Shown in pieces: positions 7,599 through 13,590 of a stretch of DNA of 13,590 bases. The stretch is taken from contig CAJQNE010000500.1 in NCBI GenBank assembly GCA_905479545.1, positions 1-13,590 on the forward strand. Reading direction: 5' to 3'. Source of the DNA: an uncultured Gammaproteobacteria bacterium (GTDB lineage: Bacteria > Pseudomonadota > Gammaproteobacteria > CAJQNE01). A model generated the notes under the pieces. That model did not search any database. It saw nothing but the letters and a program-made list of their open reading frames with translations, and was not told the origin of the DNA. A program made the position numbers and the translations under genes. How positions within the stretch are numbered: position 1 is the first letter of the stretch; every line of letters begins with the position of its first letter.

Positions 7599-7955
7599 TT
7601 ATTCGGCACCCGCCGCCAGGTCATAACCGGCATTCGCCCAGCCGAGGGTACCGCCGTCGACTAGAACGGAGTCAGCGTAACCGGCAGCATCCAACAACTC
7701 ACATGCCTGCATCGCCCTGCCACCCACCTGGCATAGCACGTACAGTGGCCTGGGGTCGTCTACGGTCAGGCCCAGCTCTGCTAGCGTGCTCGTCGCGTTA
7801 AACTCACTTAGCGGAAACAACCGAGCACCTGGCACATGGTAAGCTTCATACTCACCGGATTCCCGCACATCGATCCGCAAAACATCGCCCCCCTGCTCAG
7901 CAGCACGGCTTAATCGTTGATGAAATTCCTGAACATCGATTACTTCTTTTGGCAC
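7599..7955 (-). CDS. Single-domain rhodanese-like sulfurtransferase
   Basis: This encodes 118 residues, the usual size of a single rhodanese domain, with no signal peptide or membrane segment, so it is probably cytoplasmic. IDVRESGEYEAYHVPGA (28-44) is the rhodanese CH2A motif, Cys75 in the loop CQVGGRA is the expected persulfide-carrying residue, and DGGTLGWANAGYDL near the end is the C-terminal motif. Such proteins move sulfane sulfur; the acceptor here is unknown. The start is GTG, supported by AGGAG at 7 nt spacing. The gene converges on the TrmB-like gene with only 4 bp between stop codons. A role in tRNA thiolation is tempting because of the neighbours but is not supported by strand or operon structure. 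Confidence 0.92.
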   Translation of the reverse strand: MPKEVIDVQEFHQRLSRAAEQGGDVLRIDVRESGEYEAYHVPGARLFPLSEFNATSTLAELGLTVDDPRPLYVLCQVGGRAMQACELLDAAGYADSVLVDGGTLGWANAGYDLAAGAE

Positions 7956-7962
7956 TTACACG

Positions 7963-7967
7963 CTCCT
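7963..7967 (-). promoter_or_regulatory. Strong ribosome binding site deciding the rhodanese GTG start
   Basis: AGGAG on the minus strand lies 7 nt before the GTG at 7955. It is the best Shine-Dalgarno match seen in the window and fixes the non-ATG start. Confidence 0.7.
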
Positions 7968-8031
7968 TTACTCAGTAAATCGCATCCTACGCCGCTACCG
8001 CCGACAATGCTGCTCACGCGACAGAAATCAG

Positions 8032-8051
8032 GTCACACATTACTGTGTGAC
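8032..8051. promoter_or_regulatory. Perfect 8-bp inverted repeat, candidate operator
   Basis: GTCACACA and TGTGTGAC are perfect inverted arms around a TTAC spacer. The element sits between the divergent rhodanese and acyl-CoA synthetase genes and overlaps the possible -35 region of the latter. There is no T run behind it, so an operator is more likely than a terminator. The binding protein is unknown. Confidence 0.4.
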
Positions 8052-8076
8052 GAATTGCTTTAGTTCCTGCTATAAA
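8047..8076 (+). promoter_or_regulatory. Candidate sigma-70 promoter for the acyl-CoA synthetase gene
   Basis: TATAAA at 8071-8076 is a good -10 box, and GTGACG at 8047-8052 is a modest -35 (four of six consensus bases) with an 18-bp spacer. The -35 overlaps the palindrome at 8032-8051, which would suit repression. The leader would be about 80 nt. Confidence 0.3.
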
Positions 8077-8164
8077 CACAAAGCTGGTAGAAAGGCTTTT
8101 AACCGCGCTGCGTTCGCGCATTCAACTATTCCAATGAAAGGCAGCAGAAATGTAGCTGCTGAGT

Positions 8165-9871
8165 GTGAAAATTATGTATACCGCTACCGCTGCCGCACAG
8201 GCCGCCGCACAAATTCGCATCAATAAGTCGCCGCTCGACATGCTGTTCGAGCGCGCCGAAAAACACCCGAATAAGGTCTACCTCCGCCAACCGGTAAACA
8301 GCCAATGGACTGAATTCAGCTGGGCCGAAGTTGCTGACCAAGTACAGCGCATTGGCGCCGGGCTAAAGGCGATGGGCATCAATAAAGGCGACAAAATTGC
8401 CATCGCCGGCCGCAATACCGCCCATTGGATTATGGCCGACCTCGCAGCCGCAGCGGTCGGCGCGGTCGGCGTCGGGCTATACCCGAAAATGTCTGCCGAG
8501 CACGTCGCGTACGTACTTGAACATTCCGAGGCTAAAGCTGTATTCATTGGTCCCGCAGACGATGCCGATGTGCTCAACGCAACCATACCTGCTGAGGTAA
8601 CGCGCATTCGTATGCCATACGCCAGCGTTACCATGCCCTGCGATAAGGAATGGAATGAGCTATTAGAAAACCAACCAATAGCAAAAACAGGTGTGGTTGA
8701 GTTCGCTGATGATGATGTTATCGGCATGATTTATACCTCCGGCACCACCGGTAACCCAAAAGGTGTGATGCTGACGCTTGGAGGCACAAAATTTTCCATG
8801 GGCGGTTTGCTACAAGTGCTCGGCGACGGCCAGGATGAGCACTGGTTTTCTTACCTGCCTTTAGCGCATATTTTTGAGCGTGGCGTTACTGAACAAGCCA
8901 GCCTTTATCAAGGCGCGACCGTTAGCTTTCTGGAAAGCCTCGACAAAATGGCGACACAACTAGCCGAAGTGGCACCGACGCGGTTCGTCGCTGTGCCGTT
9001 AGTCTGGACGCGGTTTCAGAAAGGCATTCAGGAAAAAATGCCTCCGGAGAAGCTTAGTCGTTTATTAAAAATCCCCATCTTAAGCGGCATTGTTAAGCGA
9101 AAACTGCTGACGGCAATCGGTTTACAAAACGCCAGACTGTGCATTTCCGGTGCCGCGCCGCTCGCTACCGACACCATTGAATGGTTTGCCAAACTAGGCA
9201 TCGACATAATGCAGGGCTATGGCATGTCGGAAAATTCGGCGTACTGCAGCACTAACACCGCCTAAAACAACCGTATCGGCTCTGTCGGCAAGCCCAACCC
9301 GGGATGCGAAATAAAAATCGATGACAGCGGTGAAATTCTGACCCGCCACCCCGCCACTTTCGCTGGCTACTTCAAAGCTGACGCCAAAACTAAAGAGACG
9401 CTCACTGACGATGGCTGGCTGCACACGGGAGACCGGGGCAAGCTCGACGCCGACGGTTACTTGTGGATTACCGGTCGGATAAAAGACATCTTTAAGACCG
9501 ACAAGGGCAAATACATCGCCCCTGCCCCCATCGAAAACAAGCTGGCAAAAAACCAATATCTTGAACAGCTCTGCCTGCTTGGCGCTGGCCACAAACAGCC
9601 GGTAATGATAGCGACCACTGCCGAAAATGCCGCCAACGTCAGTAACGAAAATATCGCGGCATCACTGGCAGCCGATGTAGAAGCCCTGAATGCCACGCTG
9701 GAGCCACAGGAAAAAATCGCAAAAATGGTGGTTACACGTGCGTCGTGGACAATCGAAGGTGGTGAGTTAACCCCAACGATGAAAGTTAGACGGCATACAA
9801 TCGAAGAACGCTACAACGACGAGATTCCGGGTTGGTACAACCATTCTGAAGCGGTTATCTGGCTAAGTTAG
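8165..9871 (+). pseudogene. Long-chain acyl-CoA synthetase (AMP-forming) interrupted by one in-frame TAA
   Basis: Read through, this frame is 568 residues, the normal size for an FadD15/FACL-type fatty acid-CoA ligase, which activates a fatty acid with ATP and CoA through an acyl-AMP. The part before the stop (366 residues) has the P-loop YTSGTTGNPKG (190-200), SYLPLAHIFERG and QGYGMSE (350-356). Codon 367 is TAA (9263-9265). In the same frame the rest continues with NNRIGSVGKPNPG, GWLHTGD with Asp423, ITGRIKDIFKTDKGKYIAP, and the catalytic Lys540 in LTPTMKVRR. No bases are gained or lost, so one substitution explains it. The N-terminal product would lack the C-terminal domain and be inactive; a second start at 9461 (TTG) has no ribosome binding site. 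Start choice is GTG 8165 or ATG 8174; neither is clear. Alternatives are a sequencing error or readthrough. A terminator follows. Confidence 0.85.
9263..9265 (+). other. In-frame premature TAA in the acyl-CoA synthetase gene
   Basis: This is the only stop in an otherwise intact 568-codon frame. It falls just after QGYGMSENSAYCSTNTA and just before NNRIGSVGKP, in a short variable loop between conserved blocks. TAA is used as a normal stop elsewhere in the window (the MnmC-like, TrmB-like and ogt genes), so codon reassignment is unlikely. Confidence 0.9.
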
Positions 9872-9921
9872 CCCGGCGAAGAACTCAAATACTCCTCCGA
9901 TGCATTCACTACTGAATAATG

Positions 9922-9946
9922 GCCCGGCACACGCCGGGCTTTTTTT
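9922..9946 (+). terminator. Rho-independent terminator after the acyl-CoA synthetase gene
   Basis: A perfect 7-bp GC-rich stem, GCCCGGC and GCCGGGC, closes an ACAC loop and is followed by seven T residues. It lies about 50 bp after the stop at 9871. There is no matching A run on the left, so it acts on the plus strand only. Confidence 0.93.
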
Positions 9947-10327
9947 GCCACTGAAAAACTACGCTGCTATTCGCAGGCTCCGTGCAATGGCTTAAGTCAG
10001 AAGTGCCCCCAAAATAATAATTTGCCAGTCACATTCCCTACCCGTACGAAAACCAACTTCAGCGACGGATTGCCAACCTCCCCCCGCAACAAAGTTACCC
10101 TGCAATCACAATTTGCAAAAATGTGTCACAAACAAGTTCGGGTTGTTATTCCCAAAACCTTCAACAAGCTGATTTTTAAACGCTTTTTCGAGGACTATTA
10201 TCCTTCCCATCTAGAATGCAAATCATAACAACACCATGCAGAGTGGCAATATTAATTCCAGCAGCTATATTAATCACCACAATAAAGCCGCGTGTATGCG
10301 CTTCGTAAAACACAGGGAACGGAATAA
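9947..10327. other. Gene-poor intergenic stretch before ogt
   Basis: These 381 bp hold no convincing gene. The longest frame (10022-10228, 68 codons from TTG) has no ribosome binding site and no recognisable family. No tRNA or known RNA was seen. The last 80 bp probably hold the ogt promoter: ATATTAAT is repeated at 10249-10256 and 10267-10274, but no clear -35/-10 pair can be fixed. Confidence 0.5.
10314..10323 (+). promoter_or_regulatory. Ribosome binding site of ogt
   Basis: AGGGAACGGA lies 4 nt before the ATG at 10328 and offers two purine-rich pairing options (AGGGA and ACGGA), supporting that start. Confidence 0.6.
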
Positions 10328-10864
10328 ATGGACTTACTGAGTTATTGCTTCACCAGCGCTGGCACTAACCCGCTGGGCGACATACACATCAACTATAAAA
10401 ACGACGCAATTTACTCGTTGACGTTTGCCCAGTGTAGCGATGGTGCTCTGCGTGAATTGAACCGGCGTTTAACCGACGTCAAAATTCGCAGCGGCGAAGA
10501 ACCTAAAAAAATTACTGCCGCGCTTAACCGTTACTTGCACGGCGATACCTATGCGCTCCACGGGCTGCAGATATATCCGCAGGGCTGCAGCTTTCAACAA
10601 CGGGTCTGGCGGAAATTAGGAACTATTCAGAGCGGCACTACAGTAACTTACGGCCAGCTAGCCCAACTGGTTGGCTGCCCGGCAGGTTCTCAGGTTTTGG
10701 CCGAAGCGCTACGAACTAACCCGGTTCAAATGATTGTTCCCTGCCATCGTATCGTCGGCAGCCACGGAGTACACGTAGACTACGGCGGCGGACTAGACCG
10801 GAAAGTATGGCTAAACAAGCACGAACACCTTAATACTCAGCAAGTCGTCGCTGAAGCTGCTTAA
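10328..10864 (+). CDS. ogt: Methylated-DNA-[protein]-cysteine S-methyltransferase (O6-alkylguanine repair)
   Basis: This encodes 178 residues, the usual size for Ogt-type proteins. The enzyme moves the alkyl group from O6-alkylguanine (or O4-alkylthymine) in DNA onto its own cysteine in a single suicide reaction. The active-site signature IVPCHRIVG is complete, with nucleophile Cys139, His140 and Arg141. FQQRVWRKL and TVTYGQLAQL (Tyr108) belong to the DNA-binding helix-turn-helix domain, and Asn131 (TNPV), YGGGL and Glu166 (NKHE) are kept. The arginine finger of the recognition helix (Arg128 in human AGT) aligns with Gln122 in GSQVLAEAL, an uncommon change. Cys at 139 excludes the alkyltransferase-like (ATL) group, which has another residue there. 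It is a single gene with its own ribosome binding site, converging on rluB. Confidence 0.95.
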   Translation: MDLLSYCFTSAGTNPLGDIHINYKNDAIYSLTFAQCSDGALRELNRRLTDVKIRSGEEPKKITAALNRYLHGDTYALHGLQIYPQGCSFQQRVWRKLGTIQSGTTVTYGQLAQLVGCPAGSQVLAEALRTNPVQMIVPCHRIVGSHGVHVDYGGGLDRKVWLNKHEHLNTQQVVAEAA

Positions 10865-10909
10865 CGCCGCTTTCAAATAGAGCTCGCGGCGAACAAAATG
10901 CCGCACAGG

Positions 10910-11869
10910 CTAGTAGCGGCCACGCCGACCGGTTTTTTCTTTGTGGCCACCGTCCTGCTTTTTAACCGGCGGCTCTAAACCTACGGCGCTGTAAACCTGC
11001 GACAGCAGCTCGTCTTCCAACTCGGCAAATTTACCACGCGGCAATCGAGGGCTTAAAGCCACCGGGCCATGCTGAATACGGGTCAGCCGACTCACTGTCA
11101 GGCCAACAGCCTCCCACAGGCGCCGAACCTCGCGGTTACGGCCCTCGCGTAGCGATACGTGATACCAGCTGTTAGCACCGGTGCCACCCGCCTCGTCGAT
11201 GCTATCGAACTTAGCCGGGCCATCTTCCAGCTCTACGCCATCGCGCAGCTGCTTGAGCATTTCTTCGGTCACATCGCCGAGTACACGCACCGCGTAACGT
11301 CGCTCAATGCTCCAGGATGGATGCATATAGCGATTCGCTAACTCGCCATCCGTGGTGAATAGCAATAAACCCATGGTATTGATATCAAGCCGACCCAATG
11401 CAACCCAACGGCCGCGGCCGACTTTCGGCAGGTTGTCGAACACGGTTTTCCGACCTTCAGGGTCGTTCCGGGTGCATATCTCACCGGTTGGCTTGTGGTA
11501 AGCCAGCACGCGCTGAGTGCCGCCTAATAATTTGTCGGCACGCATACGCTTGCCATCAATCTCGATAACATCGGCGGCGGAAGCCTGCACACCCAACACA
11601 GCTACTTCGCCATTCACGGCGATACGGCCCGACTCAATCCACTTTTCGATTTCCCGGCGTGAGCCAAAGCCAGCCGTCGCGAGTAATTTTTGCAACCGTT
11701 CCGGTTTTCCGGCATCTGCAAGAGCATCTTCGACCACCCGCTTACGGGCGTCACGCACCGATTTCACCGGGCGACTGGTTACATATTTTGCGGTCTTACG
11801 CGGCGCTTTGCCGTAGGGATTAGTGGAAGGTTTGCCCTTTCCCGGTCTCGCGGGGCCTGATTTGCTCAT
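10910..11869 (-). CDS. rluB: 23S rRNA pseudouridine synthase RluB
   Basis: RluB converts U2605 (E. coli numbering) of 23S rRNA to pseudouridine. The product has 319 residues. An S4 RNA-binding domain covers about 58-105 (RLQKLLATAGFGSRREIEKW), followed by the RsuA/RluB-type catalytic domain with VLAYHKPTGEICTRNDPEGR, the catalytic Asp162 in GRLDINTMGLLLFT, and EGRNREVRRLWEAVG. ICTRNDPEGR and DGELANR.MHP favour RluB over RluE or RluF. Before the S4 domain is a basic extension of about 55 residues, and the C-terminal tail is also basic. The ATG at 11869 has GAG about 10 nt before it and overlaps the end of scpB by 50 bp, so the two are likely co-translated. A shorter start, such as a GTG around codon 45, cannot be excluded. 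Confidence 0.95.
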   Translation of the reverse strand: MSKSGPARPGKGKPSTNPYGKAPRKTAKYVTSRPVKSVRDARKRVVEDALADAGKPERLQKLLATAGFGSRREIEKWIESGRIAVNGEVAVLGVQASAADVIEIDGKRMRADKLLGGTQRVLAYHKPTGEICTRNDPEGRKTVFDNLPKVGRGRWVALGRLDINTMGLLLFTTDGELANRYMHPSWSIERRYAVRVLGDVTEEMLKQLRDGVELEDGPAKFDSIDEAGGTGANSWYHVSLREGRNREVRRLWEAVGLTVSRLTRIQHGPVALSPRLPRGKFAELEDELLSQVYSAVGLEPPVKKQDGGHKEKTGRRGRY

Positions 11870-12605
11870 CGGCTGTTAACTCGTCTGATTGGGAGTCCTC
11901 TGCTTCCGCAGGGCTTCCTTGGGTGTCCGCCTCATCGGCGGTCTGGGTGTCGCTACTTTCGTTCTGAATATTTAGCTGCTCAGGGGCATCTTCAGAGCCA
12001 TGCTCATGGCCATCGACAGTCGCCCGCGGTGCCTCACTTTGCGCGGCCAGAGGCAGCTCAATTTCGGCTTGTATTTCACTCAAATCGCGAACTTGCTGCA
12101 GCGACGGCAGGTCTTCTAACGATTTCAAATTAAAATAATCGAGAAATTCTTTAGTCGTTGCGTACAGCGCAGGCCGACCTGGCACTTCACGATGACCGAC
12201 TATTCTAACCCAATCACGTTCTAGCAGCGTTCGGGTAATGTTGCTGCTCACAGCCACACCGCGCACTTCTTCAATTTCACCGCGGGTAATAGGCTGTTTG
12301 TAGGCAATAAGCGACAAGGTTTCCAGCAGAGCTCGTGAATACTTTTGCGGCTTCTCTTCCCACAGTCGTGATATCCACGGCGAATACTTGCTTCGCACTT
12401 GGGTGCGCCACCCGCTGGCAACTTCTTGTAACTCAATGGCACGGCCTTCGTAGTCGGCCCGCAGCGCTGCTAGCGCCTCACGCAAATCTGCTTTTTCAGG
12501 CTCAAAACCACCCTCGAACAGGCTCTGCAGCTTATCGAGTGTTAACGGCTGTCGCGATGCCAACAGCGCACCTTCAACAATGAGCTTAATAGATGTGACG
12601 TCCAT
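11820..12605 (-). CDS. scpB: Segregation and condensation protein B
   Basis: ScpB is the winged-helix (kite) subunit that works with the kleisin ScpA and SMC in chromosome condensation and segregation. The product has 261 residues. The ScpB core is clear: VEGALLASRQPLTLDKLQSL near the N-terminus, VASGWRTQVRSKYSPWISRL, the strongly conserved LETLSLIAYKQPITRGEIEE (94-113) with VRGVAVSSNI, and GRPALYATTKEFLDYFNL. After about residue 190 comes a long acidic, low-complexity tail rich in Glu, Asp, Gln and Ser that ends in a short basic stretch overlapping rluB. The start is supported by AGG about 6 nt upstream, and it sits 20 bp after dcd. No scpA is present between dcd and scpB, the position where many gammaproteobacteria keep it directly before scpB. 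Confidence 0.95.
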   Translation of the reverse strand: MDVTSIKLIVEGALLASRQPLTLDKLQSLFEGGFEPEKADLREALAALRADYEGRAIELQEVASGWRTQVRSKYSPWISRLWEEKPQKYSRALLETLSLIAYKQPITRGEIEEVRGVAVSSNITRTLLERDWVRIVGHREVPGRPALYATTKEFLDYFNLKSLEDLPSLQQVRDLSEIQAEIELPLAAQSEAPRATVDGHEHGSEDAPEQLNIQNESSDTQTADEADTQGSPAEAEDSQSDELTADEQIRPRETGKGQTFH

Positions 12606-12625
12606 GCTGACCTAAGCTCTTACCA

Positions 12626-13192
12626 TCAGGTCTTTGGCAGCGTCACGCCGGTCTGACCCTGGTACTTACCACCGCGGTCAGCGTAAGACGTTTCGCAAAT
12701 TTCGTCGCTTTCAAAGAACAGCATCTGCGCCACGCCTTCATTCGCGTAAATACGGGCAGGCAACGGCGTGGTGTTGGAAAACTCCAGTGTGACGTGGCCT
12801 TCCCATTCCGGTTCAAGTGGCGTGACGTTAACAATAATTCCGCAGCGCGCGTAAGTGGATTTACCCAGGCAGACGGTTAGCACGCTGCGGGGAATTCGAA
12901 AATATTCTACTGTGCGCGCCAATGCAAAAGAGTTCGGCGGAATAATGCACTCGTCGCCTACTACGTCAACGAAACTATTTTCATCGAAGTTTTTAGGATC
13001 AACAACTGCAGAATTAATATTGGTGAAAATTTTAAATTCACGCGAGCAGCGAACATCATAGCCATAGCTGGATGTGCCATACGAAACGATGCGCTTACCG
13101 TCCACATGGCGTACCTGGCCACTTTCAAACGGCTCGATCATGCCTTCGTTCTCGGACATTCGCCGAATCCACTTATCACTCTTAATGCTCAT
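12626..13192 (-). CDS. dcd: dCTP deaminase
   Basis: Dcd deaminates dCTP to dUTP in the cytoplasm, feeding dTMP synthesis through dUTPase. The product has 188 residues, close to E. coli Dcd (193). Visible family residues are SYGYDVRCSREFKIFTN (42-58), GKSTYARCGI with Ser112 and Arg116, TPLEPEWEGHVTLEFSN with catalytic Glu137, and ARIYANEGVAQMLFF. The C-terminal GGKYQGQTGVTLPK closes over the nucleotide in known structures. The sequence fits the monofunctional deaminase rather than the bifunctional archaeal-type enzyme, which is inferred from overall similarity. The ribosome binding site is weak (AAGAG). It lies 69 bp after apbC/mrp and 20 bp before scpB, probably one transcript. A dcd-apbC pair is a familiar arrangement in Pseudomonas. 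Confidence 0.97.
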   Translation of the reverse strand: MSIKSDKWIRRMSENEGMIEPFESGQVRHVDGKRIVSYGTSSYGYDVRCSREFKIFTNINSAVVDPKNFDENSFVDVVGDECIIPPNSFALARTVEYFRIPRSVLTVCLGKSTYARCGIIVNVTPLEPEWEGHVTLEFSNTTPLPARIYANEGVAQMLFFESDEICETSYADRGGKYQGQTGVTLPKT

Positions 13193-13261
13193 GTAAAGCT
13201 GCTCTTAAAACCGTTTAAATAGACGTATACGGCCTGAATATTGGCCATTAATTAGTTTCTA

Positions 13262-13590
13262 CTAGTTATTTTCTACCACGATGTTCGGGAACACCGCTTG
13301 ATAATCACGCGACGCCATCGCCAGTTTGGCCGTCATACGACGACTAATATCCTGATAACGTTGAGCCAAATCACTGCCGGGCTCAGCCGCTACTGTCGGC
13401 ATACCGCTATCAGCTTGCATGCGAATATTAATATGTAGAGGCAACTGACCCAATAGCGACACCTGCTCTTCACCCGCCAGTTGCTCACCGCCGCCACTGC
13501 CAAAAATAGCTTCTTCGTGGCCGCAGGCCGAGCATACATGGGTGCTCATATTTTCAATAACGCCCAGCACGTTAACGTTCACTTTCGCAA
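13262..13590 (-). CDS. apbC: Mrp/ApbC-family iron-sulfur cluster carrier ATPase (C-terminal part; 5' end outside the window)
   Basis: Only the last 108 codons are present, and the frame stays open to the right edge (reading AKVNVNVLGVIENM). Mrp/ApbC proteins are P-loop NTPases that bind and hand over [4Fe-4S] clusters. The visible part holds VLGVIENMSTHVCSACGHEE, where the CxxC pair bridges a cluster between two subunits, then IFGSGGGEQLA, LLGQLPLHINIR and the family's C-terminal region with GMPTVAAEPGSDLAQRYQDI. The nucleotide-binding P-loop lies outside the window and cannot be checked. It is upstream of and co-directional with dcd. Confidence 0.94.
   Translation of the reverse strand, partial: AKVNVNVLGVIENMSTHVCSACGHEEAIFGSGGGEQLAGEEQVSLLGQLPLHINIRMQADSGMPTVAAEPGSDLAQRYQDISRRMTAKLAMASRDYQAVFPNIVVENN

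Noticed and set aside
8032..8051. CRP (cAMP receptor) binding site
   Set aside because: The half-sites are in the reverse order: TCACA then TGTGA, not TGTGA-N6-TCACA, so it does not fit CRP consensus.
9263..9265. Recoding of the stop as selenocysteine or pyrrolysine, or a changed genetic code
   Set aside because: The codon is TAA, not TGA or TAG, and TAA ends other genes in the window normally.
9461..9871. Separate small gene for the C-terminal part of the acyl-CoA synthetase
   Set aside because: It would start at TTG in the middle of a conserved block with no ribosome binding site; it is the continuation of the interrupted gene.
10022..10228. 68-codon frame in the gap before ogt
   Set aside because: It starts with TTG, has no ribosome binding site and no recognisable motif; open frames of this size occur by chance.
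10297..10304. Ada-box-like sequence (GAAGCGCA on the minus strand) before ogt
   Set aside because: It is a single near match to AAAGCGCA in reverse orientation with no placed promoter; too weak to call.
10865..10891. Terminator between ogt and rluB
   Set aside because: CGCCGC and GCGGCG can pair, but the loop is 15 nt and neither strand has a T run after the stem.

Overview
The window reads as chromosomal DNA of a gammaproteobacterium with roughly balanced GC. This is inferred from the gene set: a long PlsB-type glycerol-3-phosphate acyltransferase, a fused MnmC-type tRNA enzyme, a neighbouring dcd and apbC/mrp pair, and a neighbouring scpB and rluB pair. No rRNA, tRNA, CRISPR array, insertion sequence or phage gene was seen. 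Most genes are housekeeping, so the interest lies in how several of them depart from their families.

Layout. Bases 1-5067 are read on the minus strand. In transcription order they are plsB, a DUF4112 membrane protein starting 1 nt after the plsB stop, a membrane-anchored SRPBCC protein, and a Sad/YneI-like aldehyde dehydrogenase cut by the left edge. A divergent gap (5068-5205) leads to two overlapping plus-strand genes: an MnmC-like protein and a TrmB-like methyltransferase. A small rhodanese converges on these with a 4-bp gap. A palindrome and candidate promoter precede a plus-strand long-chain acyl-CoA synthetase gene (8165-9871), which carries one in-frame TAA and is followed by a strong terminator. 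After a gene-poor stretch comes ogt. The right end is minus-strand, in transcription order apbC/mrp (cut by the right edge), dcd, scpB, rluB.

Themes. Membrane lipid and fatty-acid metabolism is represented by plsB and the acyl-CoA synthetase. Translation-related RNA modification is represented by MnmC, the TrmB-like protein and RluB. The remaining genes cover nucleotide supply (dcd), chromosome segregation (scpB), Fe-S delivery (apbC/mrp) and DNA repair (ogt).

The most unusual part is 5206-7594. The MnmC methyltransferase half has lost its C-terminal section and carries Asn where the catalytic Asp is expected, while its FAD oxidoreductase half looks intact. The overlapping next gene is a TrmB-family paralogue that also has Asn at the family's key Asp. 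Other departures are the premature stop in the acyl-CoA synthetase, Gln in place of the arginine finger in Ogt, and scpB without an adjacent scpA. No wholly new multi-gene system could be shown from sequence alone; the MnmC/TrmB-like pair is the best candidate for undescribed biology.
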